A stretch of 64,000 nucleotides of DNA from Pseudoalteromonas sp. 3D05. Its GTDB lineage: Bacteria > Pseudomonadota > Gammaproteobacteria > Enterobacterales > Alteromonadaceae. The position numbers and the translations under genes were made by a program. The notes beneath the pieces are model-generated. The model searched no databases, had not been told where the DNA came from, and was given only the letters and a program-made list of their open reading frames with translations. Below are positions 26,725 to 35,587 of the stretch, piece after piece (the first letter of the stretch is position 1; the number at the start of each line of letters is the position of its first letter). The stretch is from assembly GCF_002723455.1 (NCBI RefSeq), contig NZ_PDUS01000014.1:53572-117571 (forward strand). The letters run 5' to 3'.

Positions 26725-28875
26725 ATGACACCTAAGTTTATTGTTTCAACACTTTCGACGGCTATCGCTTTATCATTAAGTGCCAATGCGTTTGCAAAAG
26801 ATGCAACTAATGAAGAAAAAAACTTTGAGCAAATTACCGTAATTGGCTCACAAGCGGCCATTAATGACATTCCTGGCTCAGCTACTTTTATTAGTGACGA
26901 AGAACTAGAGAAATTTGAATACACAGATATTTCACGTGTATTAAGTTCTGTACCGGGTGTGTATGTCCAAGAAGAAGATGGCTATGGCCTTCGCCCTAAT
27001 ATTGGTATGCGCGGTACAGGTACTGGTCGTAATGATAAAATCTCAGTAATGGAAGATGGTGTACTTGCAGCGCCAGCTCCTTACTCAGCACCTTCGGCAT
27101 ACTACTTCCCAACAATGGGTCGTATGGAATCAGTTGAAATTTTAAAAGGCGCGGCATCGGTTAAGTATGGCCCACGTACAACAGGTGGTGTATTAAACTT
27201 AGTATCGCGTAGCTTACCCACTGAAGGCTCAACAGGCTTAGTTAATGCTGAACTTGGTTCAGACGGTTTTTATAAAGGCCACGCTTACTTTGGTAAAAAG
27301 AAAAACAATGCCGCAGGTTTGGTTGAAGTATTTACTTACGGCGCTGATGGCTTTAAAGATTTACCTGTAGGCAGCGACAATACTGGTTTTGAAAAAAACG
27401 ACTTTTTAGTAAAGTTTGGTTTTGACTTTGGTGAAAACGAAGCACATAACCTTGAAATGAAAGTTAAATACTCAGACGAAACATCTGATGAAACTTACAT
27501 GGGTTTAACACAAGCTGATTACGATGAATCTCCATATCGTCGTTATGCGGCTTCGCAAAATGATGTAATGAACACACAGCACAACGCATATCAATTAAAC
27601 TATGCATACCGTTTTGGTGATGGCTATGAGTTTCTTGCAACAGCATATTTAAACGACTTTCATCGTAACTGGTACAAAGCAAGTAAAGTAAGCGAAAGCT
27701 ACTTACAACAGTACAGCGAGTTTGAAGCAAACCCAACAAGCGAAGGTATTGAAGGCATTGGTATTAAAGCCAATAACCGCGACTACAAAGCAAAAGGCAT
27801 TCAGTCTGAGCTGCACATTCCAGCTGGCAACCACTACCTAACGGTTGGTGTACGCTACCATGAAGACGAAATGGACCGTTTCCAATGGGAAGACAAGTAC
27901 ACGCTTAACCAAGATCTATCTATGACCCTGACAAGCAAAGGCTTACCAGGTTCTAACAGCAACCGTATTGATAGCGCTGAAGCAACAACGTTATTTGTTC
28001 ATGACGAATGGACTATGGATGCATTAATGGTTAGTGCAGGCCTTCGCTATGAAGATATCACTATTAACCGCCAAGAATGGGAAAAAACAGATCCAAAGCG
28101 TGAGGGTGCTCTTAAAAAAGACATCTCTAACGATACGCAAATCTTAATCCCGTCACTCGGTGCAACTTATACTGTAAACGATAGCCTAACGCTACTTGCC
28201 GGTATTCAACAAGGTTATGCACCTGCAGCCCCTGGTAATGCCGATCAAGAAGAAGAAGAAAGCTTAAATATTGAGTTTGGTGGTCGTTATAACGTCGCGG
28301 GCTTTGACGGTGAAGTTATTGCGTTCTTCTCTGATTACGACAACATGCACGGCAACTGTACGGCGTCTGTGGGTTGTAACGATGATAACATTGGCGATCA
28401 ATACAACTACGGTGAAGTAGAAGTATCAGGTTTTGAATTCTCTGCTGGTCGCGTTTTCGCTACTAACAGTGCGTCATTCCCAGTGCGTTTGACTTACACA
28501 TACACTGACTCTCAATTTAAAAATGAATTTGAGTCAGACATTTGGGGGTCTGTAAGTAAAGGCGACGCTATGCCTTACGTTCCTGAAAACCAACTTGCCT
28601 TATCTATGGGTGCGCAGCTTTCAAGTTTTGTGTTTGACACGCAAGTGCGTTACGTATCAGATGCTCACGCTGACTTATCTACAGATGGCCTTAATGCTAT
28701 CGACAGTCGCGTAGTGTGGGATTTAGCCGCTAAATACTTAATTGATGACAATCAAAAAGTATACCTAACAGTGGATAACCTGTTTGATAAAACCTACGTT
28801 GCTAACCGCGCAAATGGCGGTATTCAACCTGGTAAACCTCGTACCCTACAACTAGGTTACAGCTACGCTTTCTAG
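26725..28875 (+). CDS. TonB-dependent receptor, FecA-like (ferric siderophore type)
   Basis: The 716-residue outer-membrane receptor has a signal peptide (about 1-24, ending AFA) and a TonB-box-like FEQITVIGS. The plug (about 45-160) carries GYGLRPNIGMRGTGTGRNDKISVMEDGVLAAPAPYSAP and VEILKGAASVKYGPRTTGGVLNL, closely resembling FecA-type ferric-citrate receptors. The barrel ends in LQLGYSYAF with a terminal Phe. Iron-complex uptake is likely from family, but no fecIR genes are present. AGGAAGCACA precedes the ATG. Its stop overlaps the first unit of a heptanucleotide repeat, and a strong terminator follows. Confidence 0.88.
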   Translation: MTPKFIVSTLSTAIALSLSANAFAKDATNEEKNFEQITVIGSQAAINDIPGSATFISDEELEKFEYTDISRVLSSVPGVYVQEEDGYGLRPNIGMRGTGTGRNDKISVMEDGVLAAPAPYSAPSAYYFPTMGRMESVEILKGAASVKYGPRTTGGVLNLVSRSLPTEGSTGLVNAELGSDGFYKGHAYFGKKKNNAAGLVEVFTYGADGFKDLPVGSDNTGFEKNDFLVKFGFDFGENEAHNLEMKVKYSDETSDETYMGLTQADYDESPYRRYAASQNDVMNTQHNAYQLNYAYRFGDGYEFLATAYLNDFHRNWYKASKVSESYLQQYSEFEANPTSEGIEGIGIKANNRDYKAKGIQSELHIPAGNHYLTVGVRYHEDEMDRFQWEDKYTLNQDLSMTLTSKGLPGSNSNRIDSAEATTLFVHDEWTMDALMVSAGLRYEDITINRQEWEKTDPKREGALKKDISNDTQILIPSLGATYTVNDSLTLLAGIQQGYAPAAPGNADQEEEESLNIEFGGRYNVAGFDGEVIAFFSDYDNMHGNCTASVGCNDDNIGDQYNYGEVEVSGFEFSAGRVFATNSASFPVRLTYTYTDSQFKNEFESDIWGSVSKGDAMPYVPENQLALSMGAQLSSFVFDTQVRYVSDAHADLSTDGLNAIDSRVVWDLAAKYLIDDNQKVYLTVDNLFDKTYVANRANGGIQPGKPRTLQLGYSYAF

Positions 28876-28923
28876 GCTAAAGGCTAAAGGCTAAAGGCTA
28901 AAGGCTAAAGGCTAAAGGCTAAA
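28875..28923 (+). repeat. Seven tandem copies of a heptanucleotide, starting in the stop codon
   Basis: GGCTAAA is repeated seven times without mismatch (28875-28923). The first G is the third base of the receptor's TAG stop, and the array ends 8 bp before the terminator stem. The array is in the 3' untranslated region. Confidence 0.95.
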
Positions 28924-28930
28924 AATTATA

Positions 28931-28962
28931 AAAACCGTGTTTGTTAATTCAAACACGGTTTT
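28931..28962 (+). terminator. Terminator of the FecA-like receptor gene
   Basis: AAAACCGTGTTTG (28931-28943) pairs with CAAACACGGTTTT (28950-28962) across a 6-base loop, followed by a T-run. Confidence 0.92.
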
Positions 28963-29172
28963 TTTGTTTGTGTTAAATAGCTTCGCAATGATACTTAAAC
29001 AAGGCCAGTAATATAATTTCAATAATATGGACCATAGCTCATAAATTCTAAGTCTAAAATAAATATTGAGTGTTGCGTAAAAATTAATACCACCAAGCCC
29101 ACAAGCATTACTTTAGAGCCTTATACTTCAAATATTTAAATGCCCAAAATAAAAGTACTAAAAGCATTTTTA

Positions 29173-31710
29173 TTATAACTCTAATGCTCGTCCTTTACGC
29201 TCACCATTAATTGATATGACACGTATCTGCTGCGCTGATACTGGCTTGCTATCGAATTCATACTTAAGCCACTTACCATCACTATCTTGATACTCAATAG
29301 CCAGCCCAGGATAGGGTGTAAATGCATCGACACTATTATTAATATAACGAGCCGCTACGCTAGGTAAACGATAAAATCGCCCTGCTTGCTCTAATTTTGC
29401 AAACTCTTTAAAGCCAACCAACGCCGCAAAACGCTGCCAATCGGCTTCTGCTTGTTGTTTAAGGTTTGTATTAAAATGCTCGCTATTTTGATCATACTTA
29501 ACACCCTTTTTATTATATTCAAGCTCCCATGGTGCTTTGTGCCATGCTCGCTCTGCCAATGCTAATAAGCGCGGATATAACATGTATTCTGTCTGTGTAT
29601 CACTGCGCAGTAGCTCTGACCATAAATGTCCTTGTAAGCCATAAAATGATTTAGTTCGCATACTTTGACGATCATCAGCACTGTAGTTCTGTGATTTTAC
29701 TGACTGCCATATTTCAGCATGCGCAGGCAAGTTATCCGGCATAAACTCAAACACTTTTTTACTATCAATCGCGCGACTCGCCCAGTGGTTACCCCGCTCT
29801 TGTGGATGCGACTGATACGGAAAATCAAAGTAAGTAACATCTGGGCTTGATAGCACCACATCCCAACCTTGATTAGCATGACGATGCGCAACCTCATGGC
29901 CGCCTTCGCTTAGCGTTGCCCACGCATTCGATTGAACATTGTTAGGCATCTTCGCAATGTTCACATCGCTCATGCCATCACTCCAACCAGCTACTTTTAA
30001 ACCTTTACTGGCAACTAGGCTACTCACTTTTTCAATGAAGTAGCCATTAAATGAGTGCAGAGCTGGCTGTTGGGCTTTTAACGCTTTACAGCTAGGCGAA
30101 TCAACCCAAGCTCCGGCCGTTTCATCTGCGCCAATGTGGTAGGTTTTAAACGGCACGCCTGCTTTAATATGTAATGCATTTACTTCATCAAGTACTTTAT
30201 CTATAAATTCATAAGTAGAGTCTAAACACACATTTAAAGTGTTATCGCTATAATGCTGGATTGAGCTGTACTGAGTCTTATCAGCGGGTTCAACTAAACG
30301 GTATTGGAGTGCCTCAGTATGTTTATCTTGTGCCATTAAACGGTTAAATCTCGCTTCCATTGCGACAATTGCCGCGCGTGAATGCCCTGGCATATCAAGT
30401 GATGGGATCACTTCAATAAAGTGTGCTTGGGCATATTTTAAAATATCAATGTAATCAGCTTGGCTGTAATAGCCATTTACCATCGATGAGCTATCCAGCC
30501 CTGCACCTAGTTGCGGTAATAAACACGTTTGCTCAGTTAAATCTAAACAACGCTTAGCGCCAATATCTGTGAGCTCGGGTAAATCCTTTATAGCTAATCG
30601 CCAACCTTCGTCATCCGCTAAATGCAGATGCAGCTTATTAAGTTTGTAGGCAGCCATTTGCTCAATGGTATTTAAAATAAATTCTTTAGAACGAAAGTTG
30701 CGGGCTACATCAATGTGCATTCCTCTAAATGCATAGCGCGGCGCATCGGTAATGTTGAGCGCTGGTATGGTTAAATTATCAAGGCTGACTAATCCTGCAA
30801 TGCTTTGTAACGCATAGAATCCCCCTGCCATGGTCTTTGCGTTGATCGTTATTTGATCATGCTGCACTTTTAAGGTGTAGGCTTCTGGGTTATCAGCATC
30901 TAAATCTAACTTAATCGTAGTTGCAATCCCTTGACTATGCTGCTCAATACCAAAACTTGCTAGCCTTGCAAGCACCGAGCTTAGCTGTGCACGATTAGTA
31001 TCATCTAGCTGTAAGTTTAAGCCTTGACTTAAATCGACCATCTCACCCGATAATAAAGTTAAATCTACCGGTTTTGGGATCAAACTCAGCGGTGCCTTAT
31101 TAAAGGTGGGGCGAGTCTCATTTTTATACAAATACTCAGCTCCCATCCATGGGGTCGCATCATCTTTACTCGTGTGTAATTGTTCGAGTGTTAAAAATGG
31201 CGCTAAATAAGGTTGTAGCTCAAGCTTAGTCTCAGCGTCAATTGTCGTTTTAGTACTGCTAATAATTCGGCTTGTTAAACCTTTACTTGCCAACATGTAA
31301 TTAGGCATAAATTCTGAGCGAGTAATTTGCGATTCTTGGGTGTAAAACTCAATACTTAGTGGCGTATTTGCTTTAAAGCCTGTAAAAGCCACTGTGGGAT
31401 TAACTTGATGTAAATCACCATTGATATGCGTAATAGTAAACTGCGAAGAGTCAGCGTTATAAATTGGCATTAGCTGACTAAAATAAATTGACCATTGACG
31501 ACTATCTACATCAAAAGGTGTGTTAAAAGTTAAACGCGATAAGTAACACTGTGTTTGATGCGGTGCAGGGCAAGCCTTGGGCTTTGCCGAAAGTAACTCA
31601 TATTTTACCGATAAATGCTGCGCTAGAGTATCTAACTCAACCTGCGAGGGTGGTTTAGCAAAAGCTGTAGCAGAGCACATAGCTAGCAGCAATAATATAG
31701 TTCTAGGCAT
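29173..31710 (-). CDS. Secreted GH20 beta-N-acetylhexosaminidase (chitobiase type)
   Basis: A signal peptide (PRTILLLLAMCSATAFA) leads an N-terminal CHB-like carbohydrate-binding domain (about 30-170), a GH20 N-terminal domain and a TIM barrel. The barrel carries MHIDVARNF, LHLADDEGW and the catalytic Asp-Glu pair in YHIGADETAGAW. A small C-terminal beta domain follows. It hydrolyses terminal GlcNAc from chitobiose or oligomers in the periplasm or outer membrane. I start at 31710 and not 31734 because GGGAG sits 8 bases before that ATG and the signal peptide then begins at once. The start overlaps the kinase stop by 8 bp, so it is the last gene of the GlcNAc operon. Confidence 0.93.
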   Translation of the reverse strand: MPRTILLLLAMCSATAFAKPPSQVELDTLAQHLSVKYELLSAKPKACPAPHQTQCYLSRLTFNTPFDVDSRQWSIYFSQLMPIYNADSSQFTITHINGDLHQVNPTVAFTGFKANTPLSIEFYTQESQITRSEFMPNYMLASKGLTSRIISSTKTTIDAETKLELQPYLAPFLTLEQLHTSKDDATPWMGAEYLYKNETRPTFNKAPLSLIPKPVDLTLLSGEMVDLSQGLNLQLDDTNRAQLSSVLARLASFGIEQHSQGIATTIKLDLDADNPEAYTLKVQHDQITINAKTMAGGFYALQSIAGLVSLDNLTIPALNITDAPRYAFRGMHIDVARNFRSKEFILNTIEQMAAYKLNKLHLHLADDEGWRLAIKDLPELTDIGAKRCLDLTEQTCLLPQLGAGLDSSSMVNGYYSQADYIDILKYAQAHFIEVIPSLDMPGHSRAAIVAMEARFNRLMAQDKHTEALQYRLVEPADKTQYSSIQHYSDNTLNVCLDSTYEFIDKVLDEVNALHIKAGVPFKTYHIGADETAGAWVDSPSCKALKAQQPALHSFNGYFIEKVSSLVASKGLKVAGWSDGMSDVNIAKMPNNVQSNAWATLSEGGHEVAHRHANQGWDVVLSSPDVTYFDFPYQSHPQERGNHWASRAIDSKKVFEFMPDNLPAHAEIWQSVKSQNYSADDRQSMRTKSFYGLQGHLWSELLRSDTQTEYMLYPRLLALAERAWHKAPWELEYNKKGVKYDQNSEHFNTNLKQQAEADWQRFAALVGFKEFAKLEQAGRFYRLPSVAARYINNSVDAFTPYPGLAIEYQDSDGKWLKYEFDSKPVSAQQIRVISINGERKGRALEL

Positions 31711-32581
31711 AATTAGCTCCCAATGATTGTTCATAAGCCATGTCGTTTATAAATAACGCATGACTGCCAAATAATGGCGCGTCGTCACCGAGCTCACTAA
31801 TTCGAATATCTAAAGATTGTAAAATAACGGGATTAACTAATTTAGTTAGCTGGGCATGTAAACTTGGCAAAAAGAAAGTCGATGATTGAGCAACCGAACC
31901 ACCCAGTACAATAACATCTGGGTCAAACGCCAAAACTACATGGCTTATTGCATTAGCTAAGTGCACACCAAATTCATTGAATAGCTGCAACGCATCTACA
32001 TCACTATCAAGAGCGTCTTGGTAAGTTTGTTTGCCTGTTGTGCCTTTATTAATGAAAAACTGCCCAGAGGTAAAGTGTTCAATAATACCTTGTTGACAGC
32101 TAAAACTACCAAACTCGCCAGCGGCAGAATGTTTGCCGGTGTATAGCTGACCATTTAACACCAACCCTGCGCCAAGTCCCGTACCTAAGCAAATACCAAT
32201 TAGATTCGTATCTGATTTGAAATTACCTTGAGTAAATTCTCCCATAGCAAAACAATTGGCATCGTTATGTACCCTTACGGGCAAATTAAAGTGTGTACTT
32301 AATAGCTGCTTTAACTGCACATTCTTCCAGTTAGGGATATTGACCGTTTCGATTACTTCGCCAGTTTCCATCAGCACCATACTTGGTACACCTACGACGA
32401 TACCAATACAACTATCATCAACCACTTGCGTGATAATTTGACATAAAAAGTCGTTTGTTTGTTGCTTACTTGCAGAGCCATCTACATCAAAGTAGCGCTT
32501 TTCTATTACACCATTTGCGGTGACTTTTGCTACCAAGGCTTTGGTGCCACCAAGATCAACACATAATAAAGTTTGTGACAT
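31703..32581 (-). CDS. ROK-family sugar kinase, probable N-acetylglucosamine kinase
   Basis: The 292-residue protein opens with the ATP-binding DLGGTKALVAKV. It has NDANCFAMGEF, GTGLGAGLV and a second phosphate-binding region VIVLGGSVAQS, all ROK hallmarks. It should phosphorylate imported GlcNAc to the 6-phosphate in the cytosol; the substrate is inferred from its position between the permease and hexosaminidase genes. The usual ROK zinc motif (CxCGxxGCxE) is absent: the region reads AAGEFGSFSCQQGIIEHFTSGQFF with a single Cys. I take the ATG at 32581, preceded by GAGGATGT, and not an upstream in-frame ATG at 32599. Confidence 0.88.
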   Translation of the reverse strand: MSQTLLCVDLGGTKALVAKVTANGVIEKRYFDVDGSASKQQTNDFLCQIITQVVDDSCIGIVVGVPSMVLMETGEVIETVNIPNWKNVQLKQLLSTHFNLPVRVHNDANCFAMGEFTQGNFKSDTNLIGICLGTGLGAGLVLNGQLYTGKHSAAGEFGSFSCQQGIIEHFTSGQFFINKGTTGKQTYQDALDSDVDALQLFNEFGVHLANAISHVVLAFDPDVIVLGGSVAQSSTFFLPSLHAQLTKLVNPVILQSLDIRISELGDDAPLFGSHALFINDMAYEQSLGANYA

Positions 32582-32598
32582 TACATCCTCTTTTTTCA

Positions 32599-33861
32599 TT
32601 AGTTACTTTGGGCAAGCTTTGCTGTTTGCAGGTTACTTTTAAGCGTGTGATTAGCGATTAGTGGGTTAGCCCAAATCCCAACACTAAAAATATAACCAAG
32701 CGGTATTAACAGCAGTAAAAGTGACAGCTGTAGGCTACCTGTAAGCTCACTCATCGCACCAATAATGGGCGAGGCAAATGCGCCGCCAACAATCCCCGTG
32801 CATAAAATGCCAGAAACAGCGCCATGCCCTTTTACAATCGAGTTTAATGCTAACGAAAATATTACCGACCACATAATTGACAAGAAAAACCCAACCGCAG
32901 GAAACGCCCATAATGCCAGCTCAGTGTGCGCAAATAAGGCGGTGAACAGACTTACAATTGCACCCACGCTGAATGTAAGTAACACATGTTTAGCATCAAA
33001 CAGTTTTAACAGCACAATGCCTAATAGGCAGCCTAGTGTCAGAGATAGCCAAAATCGACTGACTACTTGGGCTCCGACTGTATTTGGGTCAAGTTGATGA
33101 TAAGTTTGTAAAAATACTGAGATTGAATTAGCCACTCCTTGCTCAAGTGCCACATAAGCCACGATGGCAAAAAAGAACTTGATCACAATGGGCTCTTTAA
33201 ATAATTGCAAGCTTTGCTTGATACTGCCTTGTTGCGATTTTTCTGTTTGCGCATTGTGCTTTATGGGTAATACGCTAATAACGACCAGCATCACGGTGCA
33301 TAAAATAGCAAATAATAAGTACATATTTAGCCAAGTCATATCGGCGGGTACCCATTGAAATAACCAATTTTGACTCTGTGCTTGTGAATCAGCTTTAACA
33401 ATCGCGCTATATACCAGCGGTGATAAGGTCGCAGCACCACCAAACATTAACTGCGCTGCGACAGAAAAAACCGCAAAATGTTTAGAGCCACCACTGGCTC
33501 TAAGTAACGGGTTAATTGCCACCTGCAGCAGCGCCATCGCGGTACCGATTAAAAATAATGCTGACATTGCAACAGCAAAGGTGGGTAGGCTAACAAATAA
33601 TACACTGCCAAATAACGCCAGTGAGAACGCGATAAGCATAACCTTTTTTTCACCTAAGCTTTGCACTAATAACCCCGCCGGAATCGACATCACTCCATAG
33701 GCAATAAAAAATGCAAACGGGAAAAAACCGGCAAGGGTTAAGCCAATATTATAGCTTTGGATCAGAGCCGGGAATATCGGCGCTAATAAGTTCGTTATAA
33801 ATGAAATAACAAAAAAGGTAACCAGTACTAATAACACTATCAAATAATTTTTTTTCATCAT
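32599..33861 (-). CDS. Major facilitator sugar permease, FucP/NagP-like
   Basis: About twelve hydrophobic segments span the 420-residue protein, from YLIVLLVLVTFFVISFITNLLAPIFPAL to LSLLLLLIPLGYIFSVGIWANP. The N-terminal FFPFAFFIAYGVMSIPAGLL and the LQVAINPLLRASGG segment are typical of the FucP/NagP family of proton-coupled sugar importers. Position next to a kinase and hexosaminidase points to N-acetylglucosamine uptake across the inner membrane. The ATG at 33861 is preceded by AGGTAGAAC; the longer frame to 33930 runs through a leader hairpin and is unlikely to be translated. It leads the kinase and hexosaminidase genes, both closely packed behind it. Confidence 0.9.
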   Translation of the reverse strand: MMKKNYLIVLLVLVTFFVISFITNLLAPIFPALIQSYNIGLTLAGFFPFAFFIAYGVMSIPAGLLVQSLGEKKVMLIAFSLALFGSVLFVSLPTFAVAMSALFLIGTAMALLQVAINPLLRASGGSKHFAVFSVAAQLMFGGAATLSPLVYSAIVKADSQAQSQNWLFQWVPADMTWLNMYLLFAILCTVMLVVISVLPIKHNAQTEKSQQGSIKQSLQLFKEPIVIKFFFAIVAYVALEQGVANSISVFLQTYHQLDPNTVGAQVVSRFWLSLTLGCLLGIVLLKLFDAKHVLLTFSVGAIVSLFTALFAHTELALWAFPAVGFFLSIMWSVIFSLALNSIVKGHGAVSGILCTGIVGGAFASPIIGAMSELTGSLQLSLLLLLIPLGYIFSVGIWANPLIANHTLKSNLQTAKLAQSN

Positions 33862-33894
33862 TGTTCTACCTGAAAGTCTTGTTCTAAAAATAAG

Positions 33895-33966
33895 AAGAGT
33901 GGTGATTACCATCTGTTCGTGGGCATACAAACAAAATGATTCAAGGGATTATTAATCACCACTCTT
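33895..33966 (-). promoter_or_regulatory. Long inverted repeat with T-tract in the permease leader
   Basis: AAGAGTGGTGATTA (33895-33908) and its exact complement (33953-33966) flank a 44-base loop, 34 bp before the permease ATG. On the minus strand the second arm is followed by TCTTATTTTT, as in an intrinsic terminator. It lies downstream of the halogenase stop, so it could end that transcript or act as an attenuator or operator for the permease-kinase-hexosaminidase genes. Confidence 0.6.
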
Positions 33967-34036
33967 AATTAGCTAAGTCTGCCACTATAAAATGAGATAT
34001 GCGGCACTCTTCTATGCCTTGCTGATACTTTTCAAC

Positions 34037-35551
34037 TCACTTCATAGCAGCTTTCATCGCACTAAGTTGCTCAGAATGTGGCTCACAATGCTTATTACAT
34101 AGTTCATTTAAATACATTCTTGCGCCGTAACAAATTGCCTCAGAGGCGGGCTCAAATACCTGCTGGCACTGCGAGCTTTTGTAGTCCATACCACCGAGCA
34201 AGCAATACCAACTGGGCCTAAAATAAACCTGTTTTTGAGAATACTTTGACAAGTACGCATCAAAATCATCGCCATTGAGCCACGCCTGCAATAAAGGCTT
34301 TAAAGGGTGGGAGCTGTAAGGTAATTGCTTTGCGCTAAGCCAATATTCAGTATCTGTACGTAAGCTTGTTGCATAGTGCGCAACCACATAATCTTTAATT
34401 CCATACACCAGTTCATGAAGTTGTTGGTTAACATCTTGGGCTACTTTTAATGACTGCTCGTTGTTTTGTAGCTTTATTAAAGCTTGGCTAAATAACTTTA
34501 TGCTATGCTGAGTAACCATTAAAGATGTAGCCTCCAATGGTTCTATAAAGCTCTGTGCCAATCCTATTGCCATGACATTTTTTTGCCATGCAGACTGCAT
34601 ACAACCCACTTTCATCGTTAAATGTTTAAATGAGCTTGTTTGTGGATTTATCTTTAACTGCTCGGCAAGTTCAAGTTGGGCCTGCTCTGGGCTGATATGC
34701 TTTGCACTATATACATAGCCGTTACCAGTACGACTTGTTAATGGTATTTGCCAATACCATCCGGCACTTAGAGCGGTTGATTGAGTTGCACATGGAAGCA
34801 CTCCACCTGTGCAGATTGGTGTTGCTACAGCGACTGCACTGTCGTTAAGTAGTTCACTCGAAAATGAGTGAAATGGGGTTTTTAAGGTTTGTTCAATTAA
34901 TAATGCATTAAAGCCACTGGCATCTATAAAGAAATCGCCGCTAACGCGTCGACCATCAATAAGCGCTATCTCGGTAATACTGCCACTTTTATCTAACTGT
35001 GCTTGGCTAAACTCACCATCGATGTGTTTAACAGCTTTTTTTTGTGCATAGACTTTCAACACACCCGCTAACTTTAAGGCATCAAAATGATATCCATAAG
35101 TTTGCTCTTTAAGCATCGCTGTATGTACTTTAGGGCTTAGATTGCGTTTTGCTATATGACCAGTTAAAAAATACTCATCAGGGGCTTGCCAATCACCATT
35201 ACCGCGCCTTCGGGCGTTGGCATTAACAAAATACACCTCAGCCGTTTTTTCGTCCATTTCGCTATAAAATGGGTGAAAGTATCCGCGCTTATCACCATTC
35301 CAATTATTAAAATAAATTCCCGCTTTGTAACTTGCATCGCATAAGGGCATCCATTGCTGCTCACTAATGCCAAGTGAATCCATAAAAACTTTTAAATGTG
35401 GCGTTGAGCCTTCACCCACACCGATACTGCCAATTTTGCTTGATTCGATTAAACTAATTGCCAATTCAGGGTGATGTTTAGATAGGTAGGCTGCGCACAT
35501 CCAACCCGCACTACCACCGCCTAAAATTACTACTTTATTTATATTAGCCAT
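34037..35551 (-). CDS. FAD-dependent tryptophan-halogenase-like protein
   Basis: The 504-residue flavoprotein starts with the dinucleotide-binding motif VVILGGGSAGWMCAAYL. It carries GVGEGSTPHLK, the DASYKAGIYFNNW lysine region corresponding to the catalytic Lys of PrnA-type halogenases, and GWYWQIPLTSRTGNGYVYS, the halogenase W-x-W-x-I-P-like motif. LAQSFIEPLEATSL contains the partner Glu. Homologues with unknown substrates are common beside TonB-dependent receptors in sugar-utilisation loci of marine and plant bacteria; a true tryptophan substrate is doubtful here. It follows the receptor by 36 bp with a hairpin between, and has no Shine-Dalgarno at the normal distance. Confidence 0.88.
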   Translation of the reverse strand: MANINKVVILGGGSAGWMCAAYLSKHHPELAISLIESSKIGSIGVGEGSTPHLKVFMDSLGISEQQWMPLCDASYKAGIYFNNWNGDKRGYFHPFYSEMDEKTAEVYFVNANARRRGNGDWQAPDEYFLTGHIAKRNLSPKVHTAMLKEQTYGYHFDALKLAGVLKVYAQKKAVKHIDGEFSQAQLDKSGSITEIALIDGRRVSGDFFIDASGFNALLIEQTLKTPFHSFSSELLNDSAVAVATPICTGGVLPCATQSTALSAGWYWQIPLTSRTGNGYVYSAKHISPEQAQLELAEQLKINPQTSSFKHLTMKVGCMQSAWQKNVMAIGLAQSFIEPLEATSLMVTQHSIKLFSQALIKLQNNEQSLKVAQDVNQQLHELVYGIKDYVVAHYATSLRTDTEYWLSAKQLPYSSHPLKPLLQAWLNGDDFDAYLSKYSQKQVYFRPSWYCLLGGMDYKSSQCQQVFEPASEAICYGARMYLNELCNKHCEPHSEQLSAMKAAMK

Positions 35552-35580
35552 AACTAAAAAAGGCCGCCATTTGGCGGCCT
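35544..35580 (-). promoter_or_regulatory. Terminator-like hairpin plus overlapping 8-codon mini-ORF before the halogenase
   Basis: AGGCCGCCA/TGGCGGCCT (35561-35569 and 35572-35580) forms a 9-bp stem followed by six T on the minus strand, ending about 9 bases before the halogenase ATG. GGAG upstream is 11-12 bases from an ATG inside the hairpin (35570). That ATG opens an 8-codon frame (MAAFFSYG) whose TAA (35546-35544) falls inside the first codons of the halogenase. Partial termination, RNA processing or translational coupling are all possible. Confidence 0.65.
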
Positions 35581-35587
35581 ATCTCCA

